Shown: positions 22,575 through 34,092 of the stretch, piece after piece
Layout of the letters: each line of letters starts with the position of its first letter
How positions within the stretch are numbered: the first letter of the stretch is position 1
Notes under the pieces: generated by a model
What the model was told of the DNA's origin: nothing
The model's database searches: none
What the model saw: the letters and a program-made list of their open reading frames with translations, nothing else
Origin: Notospermus geniculatus
Taxonomy: Eukaryota > Nemertea > Pilidiophora > Heteronemertea > Lineidae
DNA length: 64,000 bases
NCBI GenBank assembly: GCA_002633025.1
Contig: NMRB01000111.1
Coordinates: forward strand, 204,379 to 268,378
Direction of reading: 5' to 3'
Program-made: the position numbers and the translations under genes

Positions 22575-23112
22575 TACGATCGTTGTTGATCACCATGTAG
22601 GCCCTCGATCGTCGCTGATCAGTCCCTCAAACGTTGTTGACCACCATGTAGTCCCTCGAACATTGTTGATCACCATGTATGCCATCGATCGTTGTTGATC
22701 ACCATGTATGCCCTCGAACGTTGTTGATCATCATGTATGCCCTCGATCGTTGTTGATCATCATGTATGCCCTCGATCGTTGTTGATCATCATGTATGCCA
22801 TCGAACGTTGTTGATCATCATGTATGCCCTCGATCGTTGTTGATCATCATGTATGCCATCGAACGTTGTTGATCATCATGTATGCCCTCGATCGTTGTTG
22901 ATCACCATGTATGCCATCGAACGTTGCTGATCATCATGTATGCCCTCGATCGTTGTTGACCACCATTATGCCCGCGATCGTTGTTGACCACCATCAGGAG
23001 GTAATAGATTATTACCTCCTGCCACCATGTATGCCCTCGATCGTTGTTGATCATCATGTATGCCCTCGATCGTTGTTGACCATCATTATGCCCGGCCATC
23101 GATCGTTGTACC
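22575..23112. repeat. 29-bp satellite array
   Basis: About 17 copies of CGATCGTTGTTGATCATC plus ATGTATGCCCT. In the middle, CGATCG/CCCT and CGAACG/CCAT versions alternate, giving a 58-bp higher-order period. A palindrome (22996-23022) interrupts one unit. Open frames across it on both strands are artefacts. Confidence 0.92.
22996..23022. repeat. Palindromic insert inside the satellite
   Basis: CAGGAGGTAATA, three bases, then TATTACCTCCTG. A similar micro-palindrome (TCAGGAGGTAATAATCTCCT) is at 45910-45929. Confidence 0.75.
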
Positions 23113-23399
23113 GGTCAGTTTTGAGGAACGATGCCTTTTGATGACGCGCAAAACCTCATCCTCAATGATGGAGCCGTGCAAACGAAATCGGGTTGTCCTC
23201 TTCGTTATCTGCTTGTTTGACAATCTCCACGCCAATAAGGGTCGGCTCATCTCATTATCTACACAAACATTTGTAGGCAAAATGGCAATAACTTGGTTTT
23301 AACCCTTACATTGCCTGCTGAGGCCAAGTTTGTCAAAAATGATGCACAAAATCTTTGTCAGGTACAGAGTACATATGTATTCATTGGAAGGCTCTGAGC

Positions 23400-23560
23400 G
23401 AGTACTTTCTAATGAATACCTAATGAATAGCGGTCAGAGGGTCCCGGGTTCGAATCCCACTGGGCAGTTCTCTTTACCTCACCGGCCTCTCTCCACCCAG
23501 GTGTATAAATGGGTACCGGTCGGAAATGCTCGGATTGTAGCGCTGAATGAGCAGCTCATC
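23400..23560 (+). repeat. tRNA-derived SINE
   Basis: CCCGGGTTCGAATCCC is a strong B box. It is followed by CTCCACCCAGGTGTATAAAT and GGGTACCGGT, a SINE body type common in marine invertebrates. The A box region is degenerate. Confidence 0.65.
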
Positions 23561-25590
23561 TGAGTTCTACTGAAAGGTTTTAGGATAGACTGGGGTTAAA
23601 GTGTAAAGTCGGATGACACCTCTACCGCTGTTGATATCAGACTATAAACCCAAACTTTAGCTTTTTTAAAACTTTTTACCTATGTGATGAGTTTCTGGGA
23701 GATTTCGGGAATAGGAGCTGTCAGCGAGTTGACCACTAGGTGTCACTAGGGCCCAATTCAATGCATCTAGCGGACCCAGTCATTATCGATCGAGCAGCGA
23801 TCATAATAGATTTCCTGTACATTTGGTCCGCTAAGACTGTGCTGCCATCTGTTAGCAATATGCGCGGCTGACTGCTCCTATTGGCAGTTCTGGCAGTGAA
23901 AGAGTTGAAGAGCGGTCTAACCGCTCATTGATCATGCAGCCATGTAGAGTTTCACACTATTATCCCAAAGTTCATTCACTTCGTTCTTTATCCGCACCAT
24001 CCCTGGCGTATGAGAACCCTGCCTTCCACCTGCCTCTCAGATTACTTTTTCAACCTTGGCCTAAAAAATCCCACGATATCACTTAAAGTCAAATACCCTA
24101 CACTGCCGAGCGCTGCTGACAATCAACCCAGTACACAACAAAAGGTCAAAACATTTAGTAGATTGGATGAGAAGCGTTGGTTGTGACATCTACCAGTTGA
24201 TTCTGATTGCTGAGGAGGCAGGACGAACCATTAGAATGTTCTATCGTTTCCATTTTAACGCACAATCAGACAAAATCGAAGTTGCAAATCATTTGATCCC
24301 CGGGTACCGTTATCGCAAAATCGATGATTTTGTGTCGTCGCCTGCATGGCAACGTTGGTTAATTAGGTAATGTGACGTTGATGTTGCTCCATTGGAGAAT
24401 CAGAGGTCGGGTGAGATTGGATTTACCAAGCAGTTGTGGCATCAGTGGTCGAGTCATTGAGTATATCAGAGCCTTTCAAGAGTGGTCAATCCAATAACCA
24501 ATCTCTTGGTACCAGCCTTTGTGGACTTATCTATCGACAGGAATAATGGTATTCATAATGGAAAGAGCTTTGTGCGGTGGACGTACGTTCAATGATATAG
24601 GATCATATTACATGGTGGAGGGATATCTATCGGTCGTACGTCTACAGGAGTAGCCAAGCCCGAGAGCGATCATCTTTCTTATCCAAAGGAAGCCATTTGG
24701 TTTGAGTCGCCAAGATTATACCGATACCGATAGCGGTAATGATACTCCAGTGAATTCTGATTAACGTCATACCTCAATTATCTGATCAGCTAAAAAGGAA
24801 TAGCAAAAAATCTGAAAGTTTTCATCCCAAAGGACAACAAATGGAAATTTCACATCGCTACTGAGAGGATAAAGTGAACTCGTTCATTGCATCTGACGTG
24901 ATTACATTCGTAGTCACGACCGTTTCTTTCCAATTTCCAACTCGCTGGTTAGCTAGGGAGGAAATTAACGTCTCGAGGAATACGTGCACATTGTCATTAT
25001 TTGAATCCGCTGGGCGGAATCGACTTTGTACGGTATTTACAGTCCAGCAATTCGTCTGCCAGTCTACTCCTATCATCCAATGCGACAACAAAAGGATTTC
25101 ACTTTTTGAGCGTTTGATGAAGGAATATTTTGTCTAATTGAAACCTCATCAACAAGTGTTACAGCGGTTTTCATCACATTTCACCACAAAGGATTCTTTT
25201 AAAGCTTTGTTTTGTATGGGGATATCGTCACTTTCAAACCACCGGAGTGGCCTACATTTCATTACGTTTGGCAAAGCAAACCCAAGGAGCCTCTCCACCA
25301 TTTGAAACCAGAATCTTCATTTCCGTTTCGATGTTATAGGAAATCTTAGACCTGTTGAGACTGGGGGAGGACGTCGCCATTTCGTCTACGTTACGTCTGC
25401 TACAAGAACATAGTCGTACATACAATTGAAGCAATTGGAAGTAAATTCCACCTCTTCAAATAACCGTGGGAGTGGTCTTCAATGTCGTTACGATTGAGCA
25501 GCCTCGGAATATCCTCACCATCTGAAATCAGCGGAAGATGTGGCCTTAGTTTCTGGTATATTCGTTAGCTTGGAACCACTACTTGAAAAC
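23561..25590. other. Intergenic, no gene recognised
   Basis: Sparse short frames (up to 87 codons) with no domain. No tandem or inverted repeat of note. Confidence 0.5.
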
Positions 25591-25879
25591 ACGAGTACTA
25601 CCTTTCTTTACTTAATGTTTGATATAGGAATACATGTGCCTTCATCACTTGAGAGAGTGGACCAAGTGTCATTCGTCTTCATTAGGAACCTGCACGTTCA
25701 GGAATAACTGCACACTTTGTTGACTGACCTTGCTTTCGAGTTCTCTTCATTCAAGGAAGCATGTCCATCCCTTGAACGACCTTCAGCAGACTTTCGTTAT
25801 ACAGGAATCTCTAGACGTCATTGAATGACCCTAGGTTTGCTTGCTCTTCATACTTAAATACCTAGATACAATTCTTTGA

Positions 25880-26180
25880 ATGACTGTGAAATGAATTGCT
25901 CTTCATACAGGAGTCGTTGAATGACTTGCTCTTCATACAGGAGTCGTTGAATGGCCTTGCTCTTCATACAGGAGTCGTTGAATGACCTTGCTCTTCATAC
26001 AGGAGTCGTTGAATGACCTTGCTCTTCATACAGGAGTCGTTGAATGACCTTGCTCTTCATACAGGAGTCGTTGAATGACCTTGCTTTTCATACAGGAGTC
26101 GTTGAATGACCTTGCTCTTCATACAGGAGTCGTTGAATGACCTTGCTCTTCATACAGGAGTCGTTGAATGACCTTGAATG
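25880..26180. repeat. 31-bp satellite with acceptor-like units
   Basis: About nine near-perfect units of GAGTCGTTGAATGACC followed by TTGCTCTTCATACAG. Degenerate versions extend from 25590 to 26230. Each unit carries a pyrimidine-rich stretch ending in CAG, resembling a 3' splice site. It lies just upstream of the predicted coding exon at 26314. Confidence 0.9.
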
Positions 26181-26313
26181 GAATTGCTGTCCATACACGA
26201 GTACCAACCGTACGCAGCTCGTTGAATGACCTTCAATTGGCTATCTACAGACAGTGATTATGTAACTCTTCTGTCACCAAACACTTTCACCGTAAAATCA
26301 TCCAACCTAATTC

Positions 26314-26522
26314 ATGATGGAGACTATGGACCTGGAGAACATTTTCCGTAAGGTCAGCCGACCACGCCGGCTGTCCCTCTCGTTAGATTCCTTCTTCGAG
26401 AAAGACGGAGGGCCCTTTCATTTACCCCATAATGTGGAGATAAATATAACACCAAGTAGAAGAAGAAGAAGCAAGACACTTTCCTCGGCAGATTTACAAT
26501 CTGAAGACGAGTCTGATGACGG
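26314..26522 (+). CDS. Predicted first coding exon, probably of the C2CD4-like gene
   Basis: Starts ATGATGG directly after an in-frame TAA (26308-26310). It encodes ~69 residues: an amphipathic start MMETMDLENIFRKVSRPRR, a basic patch SRRRRSK and an acidic end SEDESDD. It ends at a good donor (GG|GTAGGT), leaving two bases of a glycine codon. The acceptor at 34093 supplies one base and continues open for 12 codons into the C2CD4-like start, so the phases match across a 7.6 kb intron. No homology is recognised for this exon itself. Joining it to the downstream gene is inference; an independent small gene or a 5' alternative start is possible. Confidence 0.5.
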
Positions 26523-26524
26523 GT

Positions 26525-27045
26525 AGGTTAGCTTTTCCATCTGATGAAGGGTAGGTTGTTTAGATGTTTAGCTTTTCCATCTGATGAAAAGTAGGTTGTT
26601 TAGATGTTTAGGCATTCCATCTGATGAAGGGTAGGTTATTTAGATGTTTAGCTTTTCCATCTGATGAAGGGTAGGTTGTTTAGATGTTTAGCTTTTCCTT
26701 CCGATGAAGGGTAGGTTTTTAGATGTTTAGGCATTCCATCTGATGACGGAGGTTGTTAGCTTTCTCATCTGATGTCGGGTAAATTTTCTAGCTTTTCCAT
26801 CTGATGACGGGTAAGTTGTTCTGTTGACGGGTAGGTTTTTTAGCTCTCTCACTTGATGTCGGGCACGTTTTTTTGTTTGTTTGTTCTTTACTTTTTCCAT
26901 CTGATGACGGGTAGCTTTGTTTAGCTTTTCCATCTGATGACGAGAACGTTGTGGCTTTCCATCTGATGATAGGACGTTTAGCTTTTCCATCTGATGACGA
27001 GCCGGATGACGGGCAGTTTTTCCATCTGATGACGACAAACTACGG
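26525..27045. repeat. Minisatellite derived from the exon end and splice donor
   Basis: Units of CTTTTCCATCTGATGAAGGG followed by TAGGTTGTTTAGATGTTTAG (~40-46 bp), then shorter ones. Each repeats the exon terminus TCTGATGACGG|GTAGGT or GTAAGT, giving roughly nine donor-like sites in a row after the authentic donor. Confidence 0.88.
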
Positions 27046-27049
27046 TTAA

Positions 27050-28323
27050 ATCTCCAACATCATCTGATGCAGCGCCAGGTTAAATAAAATGAAAACGGGC
27101 ATTTTCTATTGAAATCACCACGTTGTGTTTTCACTGATCACATCAAACCGAAATCGAATGGTTAGAAACGTGACAAGGCGATCGAAAGGGAGTCTTTACA
27201 TCAGCGCTTTCATTAGCCGGATTTTGGTAAATCCTTGTCTTTTGATGGAAGACTCTCTCGTCTAATCTGTCTCATCAGGAAAGATTACGAGTGAATCCTA
27301 GTACTTCCTTTACCCAACTCTCCTCCACTACCATACATCGCATACGTACCTTTCCACTTTTTTTCTGTAGTACGTGCACTGGTGTGCCTTAGCAAAACTC
27401 GATCCTGCAATTAATAACCAGTTCGTGTCATGAAAGATGATGCCTTGTTTCATTCAAAGCGCTCCCCCAAGTTGCAAGTTAATTTTCTTAGTCTTTATCT
27501 CTTCATCTCTTTGAGTGAGCATCTTAAGGAGACGGGTAAAGTTAAGCCCTGGGGGGACATTTGTCTCTGAAAGGAATGTGCCTCTTGGTGGCATCAGGAT
27601 AAAACGGAGAGAATCATCCGCTCTTGAAATTAGCCGCTCAACATGTTCGACTGAATGTACATTTTTCATTCGAGACTGATTGAAGGAAGTGGTTTAAAAT
27701 AAGAATGTGTGGGACTCAGGGAAGTACGCTGGCCGATTTCCCCTGCATCAAGTTATATGGTACAATACGTGTAGCCATGGTAACGGGGATAACGCTACGA
27801 ACGGAAGCTAACTGACAGAAGAGTTACATCGAGATCGATTTGATGGCGGGTTTTTTTTAGACCTAAACAAGGGTGATCAGAAATAAGTGTATTAAACTCA
27901 TGATTTACCGATCATGTGACCAGGTGGTGGAACCACTCACACACTCGCTTGGTTTTGTTACACGCTGTAAGCGGTACGTGATTAAACTTTGTAGCGTTGC
28001 AAACGGTGTTTTCCCGATTTAGTGCAATCAGTCAGAATCAACAAATGGTAGCAGATGCACTCGTTCTCTAGACCTACGACCATCTTCTACTTCAAGATCA
28101 GTGACGTGTGTTTTCTGATTCCTGTGAGCGTGTTCGAACCTTTGTGTAAATTGCGAGTGAAAAGCGTAGGTGTGTGCCTGCATTTCTGGCACTTAGCAGC
28201 CGGCTGGTGCACACACCTACGTACCGATTATCATGATTGTCACGTTTGCAGGTTTATCACGGAATATTCTGGAACCTTATTCGCTGCCGGTGATCTCGAC
28301 ACCTCCATTCAGGGAGGTTCCTT
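27050..28323. other. Intron of the C2CD4-like gene or intergenic
   Basis: A 71-codon minus frame at 27454-27669 and a 111-codon plus frame at 28055-28390 have no recognised domain; the latter overlaps a foldback. If exon 26314-26522 belongs to the downstream gene, this is intron 1. Confidence 0.4.
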
Positions 28324-28598
28324 CACTGTCAGAAAAAAGAAGAATTTAACAGAAATTTTCTGGCAGCTGAGTTTCAAGCACTTTCTGTGAAATTACAGGA
28401 GCCATTTTTTAGTTAAATGAATTGCATGACCAATGACCTGCGTTTTATGTTACACCTAGGAGGGACCTTCCAAACAAAGGGTCATAGGCAATGACATAAT
28501 ATTCCTTTGACTCTGAATCCTTTCTGTAAATTTACAGAAAGTGCTTGAAACTCTGCTGCACAGACTATTCTGTATAGAATCCTTTTTTTTGCAGTGTA
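28324..28598. mobile_element. CACTGT...AGAAA foldback element, diverged
   Basis: Inner arms TTTCAAGCACTTTCTGTGAA and ACAGAAAGTGCTTGAAACTC pair. Termini are CACTGTCAGAAAA and a degraded GCAGTG. Same family as 16634-16916. Confidence 0.75.
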
Positions 28599-28599
28599 G

Positions 28600-31370
28600 G
28601 CTACCATCTGCGTCGTGCTGCAGTTTCATCCGGTCGACACAAATTATCGCCAACCCCTCTGCTCTCACAAGGGCCTGACAAGCACCCCTGCTAGCTGCCA
28701 GCTTCAAGGGTCATATCCCCTTTAAGCAACATCACCATTCTCTTAGTAGAGGTATACATGTATAAAATTCAATAATAACCTGGGAGAGTCGTAGACCCGA
28801 CCAGAGGTGGGTTTTGAAGGGAGCTGGTTTGAAGTGTTATATCGGAATTAAGTTTCAAACAAAGGCACGGTTGTTTTATCATTGATACATAAAAACAAAA
28901 ACAGAGCAGAGCGTAGGTCTTCTCTTTTGATCGGTTAGTTTTACCTTGCCACGTCAATGTAGATTGTTTTGAAATTATATAGATTATTGAGTGCCTTGTT
29001 GGGGTCTGATACTGACGTGCAGAATGCGCTCTTTCAGTCTCCGATGTTAATTTTTTTGTTGGGGTAACACTGAGAATTGGAACACTGTGGCATGTTACAG
29101 CTGGTCGAAGCTTGAGCTATCGCAGCAGGGCCGTATTCAGCATTTTGGTNGAGGTAGTATGGTAAGCCAGAATGGGCCAGGATAGGCAAAAAACATGTGT
29201 TGTACGTCATTTCCTCGCACATATCCATTACATCGAAACCGTAGGCGTGGTGGAAGGAAGCCAGAGGAAGTACTGCTTCCGATGTTCACACATTAAGCGT
29301 CTCTCTCTGTCCAGATTGATATGTCTCTACTCAATCTCGTTTCTATGCACGGGATCAATAATTGGGGGGTGATCAAACACGGCCGCAGACGGTTAATTGT
29401 TTATCACTTTGTATGTAACTAACTGATCGACTGATCGCTTACCGCGTTTTGTCAACATTTTAGGCCGTGACTGAGTCAATCTTTGACATGTAAAGGGCTC
29501 CTCTGCGTCAGAGTTACGAGTTGGCTCTCAATGTCAATTCACCATTGTTGGTGATTTCTGAGACCAAAGACACAAACGATGGCTGCACATCGTTTTCTAT
29601 CGTTGAGTTGCCCAAATATAGACCCAACTCTCACGAAAAAAAAGCTCACGTTTTGGCCACTCTCGTTCCTATCGTCTTTCGTTCCGCATTTTATTATGGC
29701 TCCACTACTGTAGGTCGGAGACTAGGTGGCGCTGTGAGGAGTTTGGTTTTGGCATCAAAGTTTATCAATGCGGCGCAAGTACCAACGAAAAAGACAACTT
29801 TATTTGCATTGCTTTTGACTACTCCTCTGTTCTACAACAGGATATATTGCACCAGGAAGAGCGGCCCTTCTTTGCATTGCACAGCATTGCGAAGGACTTT
29901 CGTTGAAAATGGCTCATTACGTTGCTTCCCCCCTCGCTGTGACCCTGTCGCTTCCCATCAAGTCGGTCGTCCGTTACCATGGCATCCGTTGGACTTATTT
30001 CGTTAATAACACCCCCGGCAGCCGGCAGCCGACTGTTTCCAGCGTGTAAAGCTCCAGTCACTAATGGTATCTAATCAACTCATTCACAGTGCATGATTTT
30101 TATATCTCATTATAAGTGAATTGTTAGTTGAGTGTCGCCTCAAACAAAAAGATACCAGGTCGTGTTGTGAACGGTGAACGAGGCCTTTTTCTCCAAAGCA
30201 AGCCTTGCAATCGAACAGCAGCGAAGGGGGGGATTGTGCAAAGGAACTAAAACAATGACAATTCATCCTTCATCTAGTTTCATTCCAAGTCACCAGGACC
30301 TTTAAAGCTCCACTGATTGAAATTGAAAAACGCAAATCATCGCCGCGATTCTTGACGTCAGTGAACGACGTCAGCGTAGTGTAAAATGTACTGCTCTCCA
30401 TCTGAATACATTAGAGCTCTCCCTGTCGTTTTTTCTAATGTGTGCTGAAAACAAGACCTTGATTCTCTGAAGTACGTATCAGACAAGCATTTTGGGGACC
30501 TTCAAGAGCTATGAGACCTCTTTGTGCTCTCTCCTGACATTTTGAACATATCGTAAAATTCAATACTGCATAAGGAAGACGGACACGGACGCCAATCCTT
30601 TGCATTCCAGAGAAAAGTAATGTACATGTATATTTCATTAGATTCGTACCCAGTTTTACAACCACACAACCTTCTCATTCGCTTGGAGAAAAAGCTTTCC
30701 ATTTGGTTTTCTTTCCAGATCGGCATAAAGAATTGACGCATGCGCATTCCCCCACCGTTCGTTGGACTTGCGTCATCAGTCGCGGCCAGAATCCATGGCT
30801 GGTCATCGCGTCTTCTTTGATACCTGTTGAAGCCAAACCACAATCTGCCAATTTTTACACCAATCCTTTGCATGTCTTTGTTTGCGATGACTGGAGGTAT
30901 ATTATCAAGCCGAGTATATCATGATGATCACTGGATATCCAATATTTACCGTTATTTTTGTCATTTCTGTCTGTAGTTAAAAATGCCTGCGCCCACGGCA
31001 TGTTGTGTAATTAAATGAGAATGTCAAAGCTATTGGTATTTCATTTTGTAAGCCAGGAAACGTATGCCATTGCTATTGTCTGCCTTCAAAGTGTGATAAA
31101 TCGAAATCGTGCACACAGAAACCATGATCTTAGTCATATCAATGTTTTGTTGATGTGGGCAGTTGGATTCTAGGTGGAGCCAATACTTTCTTATTTCCTT
31201 TAATCATTTCCCCCATTTTCATCACAAACTCTGGCGCGTTGAGAAGCCGCGATGGTTGTATGTGTGTAGGGTGAGCTGGTTCAATGGTTTATCTGTGGAA
31301 TAGGAAGAAATAAATACTTGTCAAACATGAAGCTGAGTGGGATTTTGCTAAATTGGTAAGTTTTTTTCAG
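28600..31370. other. Intron or intergenic, no gene recognised
   Basis: A 161-codon open frame at 29521-30006 starts from a non-ATG codon and has no recognisable domain. A single N at 29150 follows GGGCCGTATTCAGCATTTTG, a repeat end also seen at 13055 and 33080, and may mark a contig join. Confidence 0.4.
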
Positions 31371-31374
31371 GTTG

Positions 31375-31628
31375 CCTTGTTACTGGTGCAACATCTGCCA
31401 GTGTTTCTGTGCACCGTTGTTTCTCCTTATTGTTTGGGAAACGCTGGCAGATAGATTGACGTTTTCTGTGTGTCCTATTCTCAAGTCGCAGTTTATTCTG
31501 TCGACAATAGGGATGTTTCAAGCGCCCGGTTAGGCCCTACGACGACCTTTATCTATTGTTTGGGTATACCCACACAATAGTAAACGTCGTCGTAGGGCCT
31601 AACCGCGGGCGCTTGCGAAACCTCCCTA
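31375..31628. mobile_element. Two adjacent repeat elements
   Basis: 31375-31507 is a diverged relative of the 12.4 kb element (CATCTGCCAGTGTTTC, GAAACGCTGGCAGATAGAT). 31508-31628 is an AGGGAtGTTTC foldback with inner arms GTTAGGCCCTACGACGAC and GTCGTCGTAGGGCCTAAC. Confidence 0.75.
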
Positions 31629-32082
31629 ATAGAAAGGGATAATCGCAGATGGTGAACATTACATGCATGTCGTCAGGATTCGTACCCCTTCAACTCGTAC
31701 GGTCAGCAAACTTATGTAGCCATCTACCGATTAATTATCACCTTCTGTGTTCGCTAATGACCCTTTTGGTAAAGGTCTAAATAATTGCTCGATGAAACCT
31801 TTTGTCCGACATCCACTCGTTGACATCGATACAGGAATGGTTTGATCATTAGTGTTGTGTTACAGCACATTAAACATGGTCTTTTGCCATCTGGGGTCAA
31901 TTCTGGAACAGCTCAGCATCTGACCCAAGTCGACAATATAATATACATGTATTATGTAAAAGCAGAAGTGTTGATGATGTCGTGAAATCGGTGGGAAACG
32001 TCCATTGACTTGACCGGATGATCGTCGTTGACTGTTTGGAGAAAGTGAGTCCTTGTTGCAAACCGTTGATTTCTCGACTTTA

Positions 32083-32203
32083 TGGGCTGTATTCTAGAAG
32101 CTTCCTTAACTCTAAGGTTCACCTTTAGCTATTGTTTGCAGGGCAGAACACAAAAGCTTAAAGTGGACCGTATAGAGTTAAGGAGGTTTCTAGAATACGG
32201 GCA
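32083..32203. mobile_element. Foldback element
   Basis: TGTATTCTAGAAGCTTCCTTA is imperfectly inverted as TAAGGAGGTTTCTAGAATAC, with a CTATTGTTTGC centre. Confidence 0.75.
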
Positions 32204-32230
32204 TATATTTCTTTGTTCTTGATTCTGTCT

Positions 32231-32481
32231 GGGCCGATTTAATAGACGTTTGCTAAGCTAACCATTGGTTCCATCAAAAATAGATAGGCATGCGAAAAGA
32301 CAAGTGTACAACTAAATTTTCCCCAAAAAGCCCTGTTTGGATGGATAGTAAGCGCTATACTACAGAGCTTAGAAAACGGGGCTCTTTGGTGAAAAATTTA
32401 GTTGTACATTTTTCGCACGCCTATCTATTTTTGGTGGAACCAATGGTTAATTAGCTTAGCAAACGTCTATTAATCGGCTCT
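32231..32481. mobile_element. Long-armed foldback element
   Basis: Arms of about 100 bp: GGCCGATTTAATAGACGTTT, AACCATTGGTTCCATCAAAA and TGTACAACTAAATTTTCCCC all reappear inverted on the right side. Confidence 0.85.
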
Positions 32482-32542
32482 CTGTGGAGTAACGTTGTTT
32501 TGGGTTGACCTCTGACCTTGTGATTCCGCTTATATGCAACGT

Positions 32543-32876
32543 ACACTGTTAGAAATTATTAATTTTACAGTAGTAATTTTGCAGTAATTTTACAGAAAGT
32601 GCCTGCAGCAGAGTCCCCAGCACTTTCTGTAAATTTACATCATTTTTTAATAGTATGATTCATGTTTTCCTGTATTGGTTGGACTCCATTGGACATCCCA
32701 TTATGATGCCTTCTGGGACCAGTATGAAAATATAATTTGGTCAGCCTCCAGTCAAGTCTCTGTTAACATTTATTTAAGTCTGTAGTTTTACAGATCACGC
32801 TGTAATTTTACAGATCCAGTGCTGGGGACTCTGCTGCACAGATTTTCTGTAAAATCTTCTGTTATTTCTAACAGTG
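32543..32876. mobile_element. CACTGTTAGAAA foldback ending at an assembly gap
   Basis: CACTGTTAGAAAT at the left, TTTCTAACAGTG at the right, with GCCTGCAGCAGAGTCCCCAG arms. The gap starts at the base after the element. Confidence 0.85.
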
Positions 32877-32930
32877 NNNNNNNNNNNNNNNNNNNNNNNN
32901 NNNNNNNNNNNNNNNNNNNNNNNNNNNNNN
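32877..32930. other. Assembly gap (54 N)
   Basis: A run of N. Frames translated across it are meaningless. Confidence 1.
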
Positions 32931-34092
32931 CGCTGATGTTCCGGTTCGATTCCGACGCAGTGACACCTGTTCTCCAGGTGACTGATAGAGTGGGCGACTC
33001 TTTGACAGTGCACGTGCATGTGTTCTCCGGGCACACCTGCACCTACTCGCCCACAGTAGCTCCAGAACCTTCCACACGGCCGTATTTAGCTTTTTGGTCC
33101 GGGGGGGGGGGCAAAATCTGCATCACGCCACCCCATCACAAACAACAAGCATTCTGCCATCAGGGTTCTCACACACTTGTCAATGGGGACCCTAGCCCAC
33201 TGCCTGCGGTAATTAGGGAACGAGTTACTATAAGTGGTTAAAACTCCCGTTAAAACTATGGAAATGAAACTGACATGCTGGTCCTGATCAATTCCCCACA
33301 CAAAAGGCGTCCATTGTACATGTATTGGACCTAGTTTCGGTGTGCTACCCTCTATCGTCGCTAAGATCAACATTCTTGTACCTTTGTTCACAAACCCTTT
33401 TGAAGCCCCAATGATAAAAACGCTCGTGACTTGGGCTGAACGATGAAAGATGAATATAAATATTGTCATTGTTTCACATGGAGCAGCACCTTTTCTTTCT
33501 CCGATGGCTAGAAAACAAACTTTCTCTTCTCAGATGGTTTTTGCGGCATTAAGGTCTTTGGTGTGACCCATTTATTGAAAATCCATTGAACTTATTTTCC
33601 CGGCGGTGAACGCGCGTCGTTTTTCGCCGTCACGGCCCGCGGCGCGGTTTTGGTGTGAAGGGGCCTTTCATGCAATCGAAGAGTGGGTTATAAGGAATGA
33701 CTGTAAAACAAGTGGTACTGTTCAATAAGTTGTTATGCCAAGAAAGAGAACGCTCCACCACCATCATCATGTACTTTCGAGATACGCAGACTATGATTCG
33801 ATGGTTCCTCGGGGCTATGGTCCATCTCCTCCGAACAAAGTGTTGTCACACTACCTCCGGCAATGGGAGATTCCTTTCAGTAGCGGAGTGAGTCGTTGTG
33901 TTTCAGATGACAGACGAGACGCAGCGAAAGAGGTTCATCATAATATATCAGAAAGGGAAGACGATTTTTTTCTTCCAGGTTGGAGCTCGAGAGAGCTGTA
34001 TCATTGCGTTAAAAGAACCCTTGATGGACCGAGTGGTGATTTCTAGAATCATAATACCTGCCTGAACGTGTTTTTCTTTTTTGTCTCTCCAG
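32931..34092. other. Region upstream of the main C2CD4-like exon
   Basis: Includes an interspersed-repeat end (GGCCGTATTTAGCTTTTTGG, ~33078), an inverted copy of the 21.3 kb repeat (33230-33400) and a 103-codon frame at 33735-34046. That frame has a donor-like GTGAGT at 33888, but its phase does not fit the 34093 acceptor in frame, so at most it would be 5' untranslated. The acceptor tract TTTTTTGTCTCTCCAG ends at 34092. Confidence 0.5.

Noticed and set aside
22575-23112. CRISPR-like regular array
   Set aside because: Units are contiguous 29-bp repeats with no unique spacers, in a eukaryotic context; it is a minisatellite.
19739-23470. Functional tRNA genes at the B-box-containing sites (19739, 23440; also 16300)
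   Set aside because: A boxes and acceptor stems are degenerate and bodies continue into non-tRNA sequence; SINEs fit better.
26727-27038. 103-codon minus-strand protein with RHQMEKL repeats
   Set aside because: Reverse reading of the splice-donor-derived minisatellite.
29521-30006. 161-codon open frame
   Set aside because: Non-ATG start, no recognisable domain, composition like surrounding non-coding DNA.
33735-34046. 103-codon frame beginning MPRKRTLHHHHHV as first exon of the C2CD4-like gene
   Set aside because: The GTGAGT donor at 33888 leaves phase 0, which meets a stop after the 34093 acceptor. It could only be 5' untranslated, and no domain is recognised.
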